A DNA stretch of 64,000 nucleotides from Moraxella sp. (GTDB lineage Bacteria; Pseudomonadota; Gammaproteobacteria; Pseudomonadales; Moraxellaceae). Location: positions 1 to 64,000 of the forward strand of contig JAUNDZ010000008.1 in NCBI GenBank assembly GCA_030525825.1, given 5' to 3'. How positions within the stretch are numbered: the first letter of the stretch is position 1; each line of letters starts with the position of its first letter. A program made the translations under genes and the position numbers. The notes beneath the pieces are model-generated. The model was not told the DNA's origin, ran no database searches, and saw only the letters and a list, made by a program, of their open reading frames with translations. This document shows positions 27,373-37,501 of the stretch, piece after piece.

Positions 27373-30198
27373 TTATTTTGGCTCTACGACTTGGTTGTCA
27401 TTTAGGATGGGTGCGTCTGCTTTGTCTTCGGCACGACCTTCGCTGCTGATGGCTTCATCAGACTCTTCAACAAAGTCAGGTACTGGCGTTGGGTTTTGGT
27501 TCACCGATACCGCAGGAGCATCTGGGAAGTAGTCATAATGTGGCTGTGGCTGCCATGCTGGTGCTTGATCCACATCAATCTCAAAGCTGTTGATGGCATC
27601 TTGAACCAAACGCACATCAATCTCGCCTTCATCTGCCAATTTTTTCAAGGTCGCCACAACGATGTGTTCGGCATTGACATGGAAGAAGTTACGCAGCTGC
27701 TCACGGCTGTCCGAGCGACCAAAGCCATCAGTGCCTAGCGTGGTGTATGGGCGGCTGTCAGGCAACCAACCACGAATCTGCTCTGAGTAGTTACGCATAT
27801 AGTCGGTGGCTGCCACCACGATGCCTTTGTGCGGTGCCAGCTGCTTGGTTACCCAAGGGGTCTTGGCTTCTTCGGTTGGGTGTAAGCGATTGTAGTCGTC
27901 GCACGCCATACCATCACGAGTCAGCTCGTTAAAGCTGGTTACACTCCACACATTCGCCTTGATGCCAAAGTCGTCATTTAGGATGCGAGCGGCTTTTTGT
28001 ACTTCACGCAAGATGACACCTGAACCAAGCAGCTGAACTTGGCTTGAACCGTTATCCTCTAGCAGATACATACCACGCTTGATGCCCTCTTCAACACCTG
28101 CTGGCATGGCGTGATGCTCGTAATTTTCGTTCATCAAAGTGATGTAGTAGTACACACGCTCGCCTTCGCCATACATTCGTTTTAGACCATCGTGCATGAT
28201 GACTGCAAGCTCATAACCAAAGCATGGGTCATAAGTTACGCAGTTTGGCACGGTACCGAATAGAATGTGGCTATGACCGTCTTGGTGCTGCAAGCCTTCG
28301 CCGTTCAATGTCGTACGACCTGCTGTCGCACCAAACAAGAAGCCCTGCGACTGCATATCGCCAGCCAACCACGCCAAATCACCGATACGCTGGAAACCGA
28401 ACATTGAGTAGTAGATGTACATCGGAATCATTGGCAAGGCGTTGGTTGAGTAGCTGGTCGCCAAGGCAAGCCATGCACTCATCGCACCTGCTTCGTTAAT
28501 GCCTTCTTCTAGCATGTGTCCGTCTTTGGCTTCTTTATAGCCCATCAAGGCTTCGGCGTCTTCTGCCACATAGTTTTGACCTGCGGCCGAATAGATGCCC
28601 AACTGACGGAACATACCTTCAAGACCAAAGGTACGAGCTTCATCAGGTACGATTGGCACGACATATTTATTCAACGCTTTGTCTTTTAATAGTGCTGATA
28701 GCAGACGCACGAATACCATCGTGGTGGATTGCTCTTTGCCTTTTGAGCCTTGTAATACTTGATCAAAGATAGACAGCTCAGGGATTTGGAGCGGGATATG
28801 ACCACTACGACGAGCAGGCAGGTGTCCACCCAGTGCTTGACGACGGCCCATGAGATATTTGTATTCTGCCGAATCTTCTGATGGGCGATAGAATGGCAGC
28901 GTTTTTAAATCTTCGTCGCTAAACGGCAAGTCAAAACGATCACGGAAGTATTTTAGACCTGTTTCGTCCAGTTTTTTGAGCTGGTGAGCTTTGTTCACCG
29001 CTTGGATTTGGCTAGACAAGCCATAGCCTTTAACGGTTTTCACCAAAATAACGGTCGGCTGGTCTTTGGTTTTCATCGCTTCGGCATAGGCGGCATAGAC
29101 TTTTTTCGGGTCATGACCGCCACGGTTTAAGTGCATCAGCTCATCATCAGATAGGTCTTTAACCATCTCTGCCAACTCTGGATATTTACCAAAGAACTCT
29201 TTACGCACGAACGCACCATCACGAGCGGTGTACAGCTGATATTCGCCATCCACGACTTCTTCCATGCGGTGTTTTAGTACGCCTGTATGATCTTTGGCAA
29301 GTAGGCTGTCCCAGTGGTCGCCCCAGATGACCTTAATCACTCGCCACCCTGCACCACGGAATACTGATTCAAGCTCTTGGATGATTTTGCCATTACCACG
29401 CACAGGACCATCAAGGCGTTGTAGGTTACAGTTGATGACCCAGATTAGGTTGTCAAGTTTTTCACGACCTGCCATGCTGATGGCACCCAAGCTCTCTGGC
29501 TCGTCCGTCTCACCGTCGCCTAGGAACGCCCAGATTTTACGGTTTTCGTCTTTGATGAGCTTGCGGTTGGTTAGGTATTTTTGGATGTGTGCTTGATAAA
29601 TCGAAGTCAATGGACCTAGACCCATGGATACGGTTGGAAATTGCCAGTAGTCAGGCATCAAATATGGGTGCGGATAGCTTGATAGACCTTTACCGCCCAC
29701 TTCACGGCGGAAATTGGTCAGCTGCTCTTCGGTCAAACGACCTTCTAGGAACGAACGAGCATACATACCTGGTGCACCATGACCTTGATAATAAATCATG
29801 TCGCCACCGAAGTTCTCATCCGGGGCACGCCAAAAGTGGTTAAAGCCTGTCTCGTACAATGTCGCTGATGACGCAAAAGTCGCCAAGTGTCCGCCCAGCT
29901 CGTCATCATTTTGGTTGGCACGCATGACCATCGCCAACGCATTATAACGCACCAATGCACGCAGCTTACGCTCCATGTGCAAATCACCAGGATAAGTCGG
30001 CTCATCTTCGACAGGAATGGTGTTGATGTAGGCGGTGTCTAGACGGTTGAACGGCAGACCTTCTTGTACCGCCATGTTGTACAGGGCTTTTAGTAGAAAT
30101 TGAGCTCGTTCTTTGTCTGCATTTTTGATGACCGAAGCGAAGGCGTCAAGCCACTCTTGGGTCTCGACATGGTCGGCATCTTTATAATAAGTCGTCAT
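27373..30198 (-). CDS. aceE: Pyruvate dehydrogenase E1, homodimeric type
   Basis: 941 residues, somewhat longer than the roughly 890 of E. coli AceE because of an acidic, Pro-rich tail (about 900-941). The thiamine-diphosphate motif reads GDGETDEPES at about residue 230. Also visible are the YQGHGAPGMYARSFLEG stretch near residue 130 and LNGEGLQHQDGHS near residue 640. It decarboxylates pyruvate and passes the acetyl unit to E2. SD AAGGA sits 6 bases before ATG 30198. First gene of aceE-aceF, with an AT-rich promoter region upstream. Confidence 0.97.
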   Translation of the reverse strand: MTTYYKDADHVETQEWLDAFASVIKNADKERAQFLLKALYNMAVQEGLPFNRLDTAYINTIPVEDEPTYPGDLHMERKLRALVRYNALAMVMRANQNDDELGGHLATFASSATLYETGFNHFWRAPDENFGGDMIYYQGHGAPGMYARSFLEGRLTEEQLTNFRREVGGKGLSSYPHPYLMPDYWQFPTVSMGLGPLTSIYQAHIQKYLTNRKLIKDENRKIWAFLGDGETDEPESLGAISMAGREKLDNLIWVINCNLQRLDGPVRGNGKIIQELESVFRGAGWRVIKVIWGDHWDSLLAKDHTGVLKHRMEEVVDGEYQLYTARDGAFVRKEFFGKYPELAEMVKDLSDDELMHLNRGGHDPKKVYAAYAEAMKTKDQPTVILVKTVKGYGLSSQIQAVNKAHQLKKLDETGLKYFRDRFDLPFSDEDLKTLPFYRPSEDSAEYKYLMGRRQALGGHLPARRSGHIPLQIPELSIFDQVLQGSKGKEQSTTMVFVRLLSALLKDKALNKYVVPIVPDEARTFGLEGMFRQLGIYSAAGQNYVAEDAEALMGYKEAKDGHMLEEGINEAGAMSAWLALATSYSTNALPMIPMYIYYSMFGFQRIGDLAWLAGDMQSQGFLFGATAGRTTLNGEGLQHQDGHSHILFGTVPNCVTYDPCFGYELAVIMHDGLKRMYGEGERVYYYITLMNENYEHHAMPAGVEEGIKRGMYLLEDNGSSQVQLLGSGVILREVQKAARILNDDFGIKANVWSVTSFNELTRDGMACDDYNRLHPTEEAKTPWVTKQLAPHKGIVVAATDYMRNYSEQIRGWLPDSRPYTTLGTDGFGRSDSREQLRNFFHVNAEHIVVATLKKLADEGEIDVRLVQDAINSFEIDVDQAPAWQPQPHYDYFPDAPAVSVNQNPTPVPDFVEESDEAISSEGRAEDKADAPILNDNQVVEPK

Positions 30199-30520
30199 AA
30201 GGATTCCTTAGAAAGTTTCGCCAAATTGGCAGTGAATGAGATGCAAACACCCCATCATCTTTGTCATGTTCTGATGTGATCATTGGGGTATTTTTGCACT
30301 TTTTTGATGGTTTGATATTATAATGACTTTTTAAAAAAATGTTTATCGCTTTTAGAAAATGTAAAAATTATCACTATTTTTTTAAAAAATACTTATTACA
30401 AATCAATTTATTATAACACAAATATTCCGCCACAAATAAGAATTATAACTATTTGTACAATTTATACAATAAAATAACAAAAACCGACAAGCATCACACT
30501 TGTCGGTCTTAGGCTTAAAA
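30199..30520. other. Gene-free AT-rich spacer between aceE and the bacterioferritin genes
   Basis: 322 bases, extremely AT-rich. It should hold the aceE promoter and the terminator of the bacterioferritin pair at its right edge. No gene seen. Confidence 0.6.
30475..30507 (-). terminator. Terminator of the bacterioferritin pair
   Basis: ACCGACAAG/CTTGTCGGT, a 9-bp stem with a 7-base loop, followed on the minus strand by TTTTTG and more T. It is 13 bases past the stop. Confidence 0.85.
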
Positions 30521-30994
30521 TTACTCTTCGCCAGCTTGCATCTGAATGTAGTTTTGGATGCCGATGTCGTCGATTTTTTCAAGCTGCGTTTCTAGATAGT
30601 CTTCATGCTCTTCGTTGGCGTCTTTTAGCATGATGAGCAGCTCACGAGACACAAAATCTCGCTTTTGGGTACAGATGTCAATGGCATCTAGCAAGACATC
30701 ATGCTTGCGTTTTTCTAGACGCAAATCACAGCTTAGGATTTCTTTGACATCTTCACCGATGAGCAGTTTGCCCAGTTCTTGCAGGTTTGGTAGCCCTTCT
30801 AGCAGCAAGATACGCTCAATCAGCTCATCAGACCACTTCATCTCACGGATTGACTGACGATAGAATGTGTCATTTAACTCATTGATGCCCCAGTTTTTGA
30901 CGATGCGAGCGTGCAAAAAATACTGGTTAATGGCAATCAGCGACTGACCCAACACCGAATTTAATGCACGGATAACTTCTTTATCACCTTTCAT
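30521..30994 (-). CDS. bfr: Bacterioferritin, haem-binding (beta-type) subunit with degenerate ferroxidase site
   Basis: A 157-residue bacterioferritin that aligns gap-free with E. coli Bfr numbering. The haem ligand Met52 is kept (REMKW). Of the di-iron ligands, Glu51, Glu94 and His130 are kept, but Glu18 is Ser, His54 is Trp and Glu127 is Asn, so the ferroxidase centre should not work. This is the pattern known for the beta subunit of Pseudomonas putida Bfr and for similar pairs in other bacteria: the subunit supplies haem for electron exit. SD AAGGA precedes ATG 30994. It follows the partner gene by 36 bases and is probably co-transcribed. Confidence 0.94.
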   Translation of the reverse strand: MKGDKEVIRALNSVLGQSLIAINQYFLHARIVKNWGINELNDTFYRQSIREMKWSDELIERILLLEGLPNLQELGKLLIGEDVKEILSCDLRLEKRKHDVLLDAIDICTQKRDFVSRELLIMLKDANEEHEDYLETQLEKIDDIGIQNYIQMQAGEE

Positions 30995-31030
30995 GATTTA
31001 TCCTTAATTCCAATAGCGAAGTCGGCTTCA

Positions 31031-31525
31031 TTAGTGAGCCGCAGCGACCATGTTTGGCTCGGCAGTTTGGCTTTGTAGGTAGTTTTGCAGTCCCATCAGC
31101 TCAATCAAGCGAAGCTGTTTTTCTAGCCAGTGTGCATGGTCTTCTTCGGTGTCTTTTAACTGAGCGACCAACATATCACGAGTAACATAATCACGCTCTG
31201 CTTCACAGATGGCGATGCCTTCTTTTAGGTGTTCTTGCACAGCGTATTCTAAATCTAGGTCGCTTTTTAGCATGGCAGGTACATCAGCACCGATGTTAAT
31301 CTCACCCACTTGCATGTTTGGCGTGCCACCAAGCATGATGATGCGGTTGATGATTAAGCGGGCGTGCAGGGTTTCATCTTCCATCTCATGATAAATGCGG
31401 TCGTGCAACTTGCCAAGTTCCCATTCGGCATACATTTGCGAATGGATAAAATACTGATCTCTAGCACCCAGTTCACCTGCCAATAGGAAATTTAGATAAT
31501 CAATGACTTTTTGAGATGATTTCAT
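31031..31525 (-). CDS. bfr: Bacterioferritin, ferroxidase (alpha-type) subunit lacking the haem ligand
   Basis: 164 residues. The di-iron ligands are all present (Glu18, Glu51, His54, the Glu in LDLEYA, and E-E-D-H matching Glu127/His130), but Met52 is Thr (EDETLH), so it should not hold the inter-subunit haem. It is complementary to the next gene: this subunit oxidises Fe2+ and the other binds haem. Together they probably make mixed 24-mers that store iron. I start at ATG 31525 (GGAG 6 bases upstream) rather than GTG 31528. First gene of the pair. Confidence 0.94.
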   Translation of the reverse strand: MKSSQKVIDYLNFLLAGELGARDQYFIHSQMYAEWELGKLHDRIYHEMEDETLHARLIINRIIMLGGTPNMQVGEINIGADVPAMLKSDLDLEYAVQEHLKEGIAICEAERDYVTRDMLVAQLKDTEEDHAHWLEKQLRLIELMGLQNYLQSQTAEPNMVAAAH

Positions 31526-32021
31526 CACAAGCTCCTTTAATTAAAGAAATGATTAAAACAACATCAAGGCTGACAAATGAGCTACTTAATATTTGATCTT
31601 TTTGGCATGATACACCTGCCAAACATCACTCATTGCTTGCTTTGCTGTATTTAGGTTGTCTTATATTAACACAATCACCACAAAAATCATGTCAAAATTT
31701 GTATCGCTAATGAACTGATAACGAAATGCAATCTGCGAATGGCTCTCAAATTTATCATACAGTCAATTTCATCATCGACAAAAGCTAAGGGATAATCGTT
31801 CTTAAAAATGGTTTTTAAGATATTGATTTTATTAATAAAAATAAAAAATAACAACTCACAAAAGCAAGTTGTTATCATTTCGTCATTATTTGGTTTTATT
31901 TATTTAAGAATGATTATTCATCAGTTATTTTAATCACTATGCAATAAACCTATCCTGTGGCTCTCATCGTGATTGATAGTAACAATACAGAAACAATATA
32001 TCTGGACTGGGCAGTTTTTGA
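31526..32021. other. Gene-free stretch between the bacterioferritin pair and bfd
   Basis: 496 bases, AT-rich. It holds an inverted repeat CTTAAAAA/TTTTTAAG (31801-31819) and the strong terminator at 31836-31875. A 63-codon minus-strand frame (31687-31878) spans these hairpins and has no SD, so I reject it. The bacterioferritin promoter should be in the left part. Confidence 0.6.
31836..31875 (-). terminator. Terminator downstream of bfd
   Basis: ATAACAACT (31848-31856) pairs with AGTTGTTAT (31867-31875) around a 10-base loop. The minus-strand reading continues into TTTTTATTTTTATT. Confidence 0.75.
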
Positions 32022-32216
32022 TTAACCTGCCATCACATTAATCACAGGCAGATTGGCATGATGCTCATCGACCAAATCCTGCACCATCGGAATGCAGCAA
32101 CCACAGCAAGTACCGACCTGCAAAGCATCTTGCAATCCCTGCATGGTGGTGATGCCCTGTACCATGGCGGTGTTAATTTGCGTGTCCTTAACATCATGGC
32201 AGATACATACATACAT
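32022..32216 (-). CDS. bfd: Bacterioferritin-associated ferredoxin
   Basis: A 64-residue [2Fe-2S] protein matching Bfd in length. The cluster ligands are Cys4, Cys6, Cys38 and Cys41 (the motif is CxC then CCGCC; Cys37 and Cys40 are extra). Bfd docks on bacterioferritin and passes electrons through its haem to release stored iron, which fits the two bacterioferritin genes just downstream. It is on the same strand but separated by 496 bases and a terminator, so it is a separate unit, as expected if low iron turns it on. Confidence 0.95.
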   Translation of the reverse strand: MYVCICHDVKDTQINTAMVQGITTMQGLQDALQVGTCCGCCIPMVQDLVDEHHANLPVINVMAG

Positions 32217-32555
32217 GGTAATTCTCCCTAGTAATTTGGCTGATGGCTGTGTGGTGTCGTGCCAAAATGACGCATTAACTCAAACATGAGCAGTCAGAAA
32301 ATCTGACAACTTGGGTGCTAATATAGCAAGAATAATTCTTGTTTGCAATAGTTTTTGAGAATTTTTCTTATATGATAAAGAAAATAAATAATAATCTCAT
32401 CCATGATTGATAAAATCAAATATCCGACTAATATACTCAGGATTATTATGGGCAACTCTCCAATAGATACGCATAACCCCCTACTATTTTTGGCATTTTG
32501 TTTTGGGTGGTTTTATGATATATTGACAAAAAAATATCAGACCTAAGGAGTGGTT
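32217..32555. other. Divergent control region between bfd and sdaA
   Basis: 339 bases. It holds a small hairpin GTCAGA/TCTGAC (32293-32307), a perfect 15-bp palindrome at 32327-32341 and AT-rich DNA up to the sdaA SD. No gene seen. Confidence 0.55.
32327..32341. promoter_or_regulatory. Palindrome upstream of bfd, possible operator
   Basis: CAAGAATAATTCTTG is a perfect 7-1-7 palindrome about 110 bases before the bfd start. The centre resembles a Fur box, but the outer bases differ, so Fur binding is only possible. Confidence 0.35.
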
Positions 32556-33968
32556 ATGATTAGTGTTTTTGATTTATTTAAAATTGGCATCGGACCGTCC
32601 AGCTCGCATACGGTTGGTCCGATGGTGGCGGCAAGTCGCTTTTTGTCGCTCTTAGGCGAACGCATTGACCAAGTCAAACAGGTGCGAGTGGACTTATACG
32701 GCTCACTGTCCGCCACAGGCAAAGGACACGCCACCGACACAGCGACCATCTTGGGGCTGCTTGGGCATCTGCCACGCACCATCGACACCACTAAGACCGA
32801 CAGCTATCTACGCCCTGTCATCGAAGATGGTATCATGATGTTAGGCGGTGTGCATCAGATAGCCTTTGATTATGACCGTGATGTCGTGTGGTATGACGAT
32901 GTTACCCTGCCTTATCACCCCAATGGCATGAGTCTGACTGCTTTATTTGATGGCGATGAGCCTATTAGTCAGACCTATTATTCTATCGGTGGCGGCTTTG
33001 TGATGGACGATAAAGAAATCAACGCAGAGCCGACCTGTGATGACGACCCCCAATTCCCCTACCCCTTTGGGCTGGCTTCTGAACTCTCCGCCATCTGCGA
33101 AGCCAAATCTTGGAACATCGCCGAACTCATGCACCACAACGAGACTGCGATTAGAAGCGAAGAAGAAGTCAAAGAGTATTTAAACGAAGTCTGGGAAGTC
33201 ATGCAGGCGTGCGTTACCGAAGGCTGCAAAAAAGACGGCATCTTACCTGGTGGCTTGAATGTCAAAAGACGAGCCAAAGCCCTATACGACCAGCTGTCCA
33301 AAGAGTATGGCAAATCTGCCGATGGTGGGCTGTTGGCGATGGATTGGGTGGATTTGTACGCCCTAGCGGTCAATGAAGAAAATGCCGCAGGTGGCAAGGT
33401 CGTAACCGCCCCCACCAACGGAGCAGCGGGCATCATTCCAGCCGTTTTGCATTATTATCGTGGATTCATTCCCAATTTTAGCTATCAGGGCGTACGAGAG
33501 TTTTTGCTCGTGGCTGGGGCAATCGGTGCACTCATCAAACAAAACGCTTCTATTTCAGGGGCAGAAGTCGGCTGCCAAGGCGAAGTGGGTTCTGCCTGTG
33601 CGATGGCAGCAGCAGGACTGGCTCATGTCATGGGTGGTTCGGTCGCTCAGTGCCTAAACGCTGCTGAAATCGGACTGGAACATAATCTAGGACTGACCTG
33701 CGACCCCATCGCAGGGCTGGTGCAAGTACCCTGTATTGAGCGAAATGCTATGGCATCGGTAAAAGCCATCAATGCCGCTCGTCTTGCTCTGCGTGGTGAT
33801 GGCTCACACCATGTATCGCTGGACAAAGCCATCTTGACCATGAAAGAGACAGGCAGAGACATGATGGATAAATACAAAGAAACCGCTCGGGGCGGACTTG
33901 CCATCTATGCGGACAACCGCATTCCTACCGCAAGCATGGGCGTGATGGTAGGCTTTAGCCAATGTTAG
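32556..33968 (+). CDS. sdaA: L-serine ammonia-lyase, iron-sulfur type
   Basis: 470 residues, the length of single-chain SdaA/SdaB. It turns L-serine into pyruvate and ammonia with a [4Fe-4S] cluster. The N-terminal beta domain opens [21 protein letters not shown]. The alpha domain carries [18 protein letters not shown] and [19 protein letters not shown], which hold cluster Cys and the substrate site. I start at ATG 32556 (AAGGAG 5 bases upstream) rather than GTG 32550, which overlaps the SD. Monocistronic, ending at a terminator shared with mqo. Confidence 0.96.
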   Translation: MISVFDLFKIGIGPSSSHTVGPMVAASRFLSLLGERIDQVKQVRVDLYGSLSATGKGHATDTATILGLLGHLPRTIDTTKTDSYLRPVIEDGIMMLGGVHQIAFDYDRDVVWYDDVTLPYHPNGMSLTALFDGDEPISQTYYSIGGGFVMDDKEINAEPTCDDDPQFPYPFGLASELSAICEAKSWNIAELMHHNETAIRSEEEVKEYLNEVWEVMQACVTEGCKKDGILPGGLNVKRRAKALYDQLSKEYGKSADGGLLAMDWVDLYALAVNEENAAGGKVVTAPTNGAAGIIPAVLHYYRGFIPNFSYQGVREFLLVAGAIGALIKQNASISGAEVGCQGEVGSACAMAAAGLAHVMGGSVAQCLNAAEIGLEHNLGLTCDPIAGLVQVPCIERNAMASVKAINAARLALRGDGSHHVSLDKAILTMKETGRDMMDKYKETARGGLAIYADNRIPTASMGVMVGFSQC

Positions 33969-34080
33969 GCTAAGACTGTATAATATGGCATGATGGGCTT
34001 GATGAATGGCAGTCACACATCACTAAACGCCAAATCTGTCGTACCAATCAATCAGCCACCCACACTCAAAACCCAATAAA

Positions 34081-34112
34081 AGAGAGCGATGTTAAAAACT
34101 CGCTCTTTTTTA
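34081..34112. terminator. Bidirectional terminator between sdaA and mqo
   Basis: AGAGAGCGA (34081-34089) pairs with TCGCTCTTT (one wobble) around a 10-base loop, with A and T runs on the two sides. Confidence 0.82.
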
Positions 34113-34125
34113 TTATCTGTGCGGA

Positions 34126-35769
34126 TTAGGCAGCAGGTTTTTGGGTGACAGGTGTGTCAGTTGTCTGTGACTGTGCTTGCTGTGATTTTGGTTGATACAC
34201 CAGACCCAGCGTTTTGCTGGTCTCGGTGCGTACCGCATCTAGCAAGGCAGCATCTTTAGTCAAATCTTTGCCATAAGATGGGATGATTTGCGTCAGTTTA
34301 TTGCTCCATTTGCCTGCCACTTCTTGCGGGAATGCCTTATCTAGCAAATCAAGCATCATGTAAGGTGAAGTCGATGCCCCTGGTGATGCGCCCAATAGTG
34401 CCGTAACCGACGCATCTTTTGAAACGAACAGCTCAGTACCAAACTGCAATTTGGTCTTCTCACCTGGTACAGTCTTGATGATTTGTACTCGCTGACCACC
34501 TTGGGCTTCTGTCCAGTCTTCCCATTTGGCTTCTGGGTAGTATTTTTTGAGTTCAGCAAGTTTTTCATCATCCGACAGCGATACTTGGCTGACCAGATAT
34601 TTGACCAAATCTAGGTTTTCTAGACCTGATGTCGCCATCGGTACGGCATTATCCTTGGTCGCTGATGACAGTAGGTCGGTTTGTGAGCCATTTTTTAGGA
34701 ACTTATTAGAATAAGTGGCAAACGGTCCAAACAGCACATATTTTTTACCATCGATATAGCGAGTATCAATGTGTGGCACGCTCATCGGCGGAGCCCCCAG
34801 CTCGGCACGACCATAGACTTTGGCAGTATGAGCATTGACAATCTCAGGCTTATCCGTCATCAAGAACAGACCACCCACAGGGAAGCCTGCATAATACTTA
34901 CTCTCTGGCAGACCTGTCATTTGCAGCAGTTTGATGGCAGCACCACCTGCACCGATGAACACATGGCGAGTCTTGGTGTATGTGGTTGAGCCGTCTTTTA
35001 GGTTTTTAACACTTACTGTCCAAGTATTGTCATCATTGCGGCTAATACCCACCACTTCTGAATTTACCGACAGTTTGAAATTTTGGTTTTTGCTTAGATG
35101 GTCCACAAGCTGTGTGGTAATCGCCCCATAGTTGACATCAGTACCGATGTCCATACGAGTGGCAGCAACTTTTTGGGCAGCATCACGACCTGTGGTAACC
35201 AGCGGTGCCCATTGACCGATGACCGCTTTGTCTTCAGTATAGGTCATGTCGCTAAACAGCGGTGATTGAATCATCGCTTGATGGCGACGCTTCAAGAAAT
35301 CAACGCTATCGCCCCACACAAAGGCAATGTGTGGCACAGGGTTGATGAAGGTCTTAGGTTCGCCCAACGCTCCAGTTTTTACCTGATGCGACCAAAACTG
35401 CTTGGAGACTTCAAATTGAGCAGCGATTTTCTCAGCTCGGTCAATAGAGATGCTGCCGTCTTTAGCTTCGGCAGTATAATTCATCTCCATAAAACCAGAA
35501 TGTCCCGTGCCTGCATTGTTAAAGCCATTTGAGCTTTCTTGTCCGACCGCACCCAGTCGCTCAAACATACGCACCTGCCAATCAGGTTCAAGCTCGGTCA
35601 GATAAGTACCCAAAGTCGCCGACATGATACCGCCGCCAATCAGTACCACATCAACGGTCTCGCCATCGGCATTGACCGCCTTTGATGCCACAGGACGATA
35701 CAGATAAGCCAGTATCGCCACCAACAAGATTGCCAATAAAATCGCAATCGTGATTAAGATTTTTTTCAT
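34126..35769 (-). CDS. mqo: Malate:quinone oxidoreductase
   Basis: 547 residues. A membrane-anchor helix (about 4-24) precedes the FAD dinucleotide fold ([17 protein letters not shown]). [24 protein letters not shown] and [10 protein letters not shown] are family landmarks. It oxidises malate to oxaloacetate and passes electrons to quinone at the inner membrane, replacing or adding to NAD-linked malate dehydrogenase. The tail after about residue 530 is Gln/Thr/Pro-rich. The ribosome binding site is weak. The promoter must lie between the long terminator at 35825-35882 and the start. Confidence 0.97.
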   Translation of the reverse strand: MKKILITIAILLAILLVAILAYLYRPVASKAVNADGETVDVVLIGGGIMSATLGTYLTELEPDWQVRMFERLGAVGQESSNGFNNAGTGHSGFMEMNYTAEAKDGSISIDRAEKIAAQFEVSKQFWSHQVKTGALGEPKTFINPVPHIAFVWGDSVDFLKRRHQAMIQSPLFSDMTYTEDKAVIGQWAPLVTTGRDAAQKVAATRMDIGTDVNYGAITTQLVDHLSKNQNFKLSVNSEVVGISRNDDNTWTVSVKNLKDGSTTYTKTRHVFIGAGGAAIKLLQMTGLPESKYYAGFPVGGLFLMTDKPEIVNAHTAKVYGRAELGAPPMSVPHIDTRYIDGKKYVLFGPFATYSNKFLKNGSQTDLLSSATKDNAVPMATSGLENLDLVKYLVSQVSLSDDEKLAELKKYYPEAKWEDWTEAQGGQRVQIIKTVPGEKTKLQFGTELFVSKDASVTALLGASPGASTSPYMMLDLLDKAFPQEVAGKWSNKLTQIIPSYGKDLTKDAALLDAVRTETSKTLGLVYQPKSQQAQSQTTDTPVTQKPAA

Positions 35770-35824
35770 ATAAAATGCCTAAAAAAAACATACAGCCCAC
35801 CTGTTAAATAACAAATGGATGATC

Positions 35825-35882
35825 AACATAAAAACAAAAGGACTTGGGTTATATTAATCAACAATTAACATAATCCAAGTCC
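35825..35882 (-). terminator. Long hairpin terminator of the argJ-lipoprotein unit
   Basis: Arms 35840-35858 and 35864-35882 match at 17 of 19 positions around a CAACA loop (GGACTTGG ... CCAAGTCC at the base). The minus-strand reading continues TTTTGTTTTTATG. It lies 127 bases past the lipoprotein stop. Confidence 0.72.
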
Positions 35883-36009
35883 ATTGCACCCAAGAGGTGG
35901 GGTATTATAAAGGAATTTGATATCAAAAAGTTATTTTTGCAACCTTGTATCAGCATAAAATTGCAAAAATACAACAATCTTGACCAAATTACTTTGGATT
36001 CCCCACTTT

Positions 36010-36192
36010 TTAGTCTTTGTCTTTTTTGCCATCGCCAGGAACGACAGCTCGCACTACTGCTGCCGTGCCTTTTGCCACACCTTTGGTGGTTTTGTAAGCA
36101 ATTTTTACAGGCGTTGTAACGACTTTATGTACACAACCTTGTACTAGCAAACCTGACAGCCCAAGTGCCATCATTAGTATCAATTTTTTCAT
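36010..36192 (-). CDS. Small lipoprotein (60 aa)
   Basis: The signal ends in the lipobox LVQGC (Cys20). The mature 41 residues begin CVHKVVTTPVKIAYKTTKG and end in a charged GDGKKDKD tail, with no enzyme motif. From memory, small lipoproteins of this pattern are common in Acinetobacter and relatives, with no known function. It lies 38 bases past the argJ stop on the same strand and may be co-transcribed. Confidence 0.8.
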   Translation of the reverse strand: MKKLILMMALGLSGLLVQGCVHKVVTTPVKIAYKTTKGVAKGTAAVVRAVVPGDGKKDKD

Positions 36193-36230
36193 ATCATTAC
36201 CATTTTTATGTGATTATCAATAGCCATCAA

Positions 36231-37448
36231 TCAGCTGCGATAATCAGCATTAATACTCACATACTCATGCGACAAATCACAAGTATATACCGTATCTGTA
36301 TGAGCCGTACCATAGCCTAAGTCAATGCTGACAGTAATCTCAGGACGACTCATCACCGCCTGACCCAGACTCTCGGTGTAGCCGTCCGCCAGACCACCAC
36401 GCTGACAGATGGCGACTTCATCCAACGACACATCAACACGGCTCTGGTCGATGCACGCCCCTGCATAGCCGACCGCTGCCAAGATTCTGCCCCAGTTGGG
36501 ATCGGATGCAAAAAATGCCGTCTTAACCAGCGGAGAATGCGCCACCGCATAGGCGACTTTGGTACAGTCATCAAGGCTCTGACCGCCTGATACCTTGACC
36601 GTGATGAACTTGCTCGCCCCTTCGCCATCTCGCACGATGAGTTGGGCGATTTTTAGCATGACTTCTTTGATGGCTTCATACACCGCCTGATAGTGGGCGT
36701 GGCTGTCGTCATCGATGAGCGTGGCTGTCTTGGCTGTGGCGATGAGCGTACAGCAGTCATTGGTCGATGTGTCGCCATCGATGGTGATGCGATTAAAGGT
36801 CTGATTGATGAGCGTTGTTAATATCTGCTGCAGTAGCGACTGGCTGATGTTGGCATCGGTCGCCACAAAGCCAAGCATGGTCGCCATGTTCGGGCGAATC
36901 ATGCCCGCCCCCTTACTGATGCCTGTTACGGTATAGGTCGTGCCATCGATGGTGGTCTGGACGCTATGACCCTTAGGCGTGGTGTCGGTGGTCATGATGG
37001 CATGAGCCGCCCCGAGCCAGTTATCTGCTCTTAAATCTGCCAATGCCCCATCAAGCCCTGCAATGATACGCTCGCTTGGCAGCCGCTCGCCAATCACACC
37101 TGTTGAGTACGGCAGCACCTGTGTCATGCTCACGCCCATTTTATCCGACAGGGCTTGGCAGATGGTAGCGGCTCTATCTAACCCATCTTGACCTGTGGCG
37201 GCATTGGCATTGCCTGTATTAATGACAAGATAGCGTGGCACATCTTGGGCAATGTGCGATCGCACCAGCTGCACAGGGGCAGCGGCAAAGGCGTTTTGGG
37301 TGGTAACGACCGCCACACTCGCCCCAGAGTCAATCTCAAACACGCTCAAATCACGGCGATTCTCATAGCGCACCGCCGCTTCTGTGATGCCGATTTTTAC
37401 CCCATTAACAGGTAATAATGGCACCAAGTTTACATCACCAACAGGCAT
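36231..37448 (-). CDS. argJ: Bifunctional glutamate N-acetyltransferase / N-acetylglutamate synthase
   Basis: 405 residues. The precursor cleaves itself before the Thr in [10 protein letters not shown], giving two chains. It moves acetyl from acetylornithine to glutamate (recycling arm of arginine synthesis) and can also use acetyl-CoA. NTGNANAATG near residue 75, the TTDTTPKG stretch and [16 protein letters not shown] near residue 310 fit the family. SD AAGGGGG is 5 bases before ATG 37448. ArgD is about 25 kb away, so the pathway genes are scattered. Confidence 0.97.
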   Translation of the reverse strand: MPVGDVNLVPLLPVNGVKIGITEAAVRYENRRDLSVFEIDSGASVAVVTTQNAFAAAPVQLVRSHIAQDVPRYLVINTGNANAATGQDGLDRAATICQALSDKMGVSMTQVLPYSTGVIGERLPSERIIAGLDGALADLRADNWLGAAHAIMTTDTTPKGHSVQTTIDGTTYTVTGISKGAGMIRPNMATMLGFVATDANISQSLLQQILTTLINQTFNRITIDGDTSTNDCCTLIATAKTATLIDDDSHAHYQAVYEAIKEVMLKIAQLIVRDGEGASKFITVKVSGGQSLDDCTKVAYAVAHSPLVKTAFFASDPNWGRILAAVGYAGACIDQSRVDVSLDEVAICQRGGLADGYTESLGQAVMSRPEITVSIDLGYGTAHTDTVYTCDLSHEYVSINADYRS

Positions 37449-37501
37449 AAATACCCCCTTTTATTGACAGATTTATTGATTTTACCACTCAATCAGCCAG
37501 A

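Noticed and set aside
31687..31878. Minus-strand 63-codon frame between bacterioferritin and bfd
   Set aside because: It spans two hairpins including a terminator, has no SD and is Ile/Leu/Phe-rich by composition.
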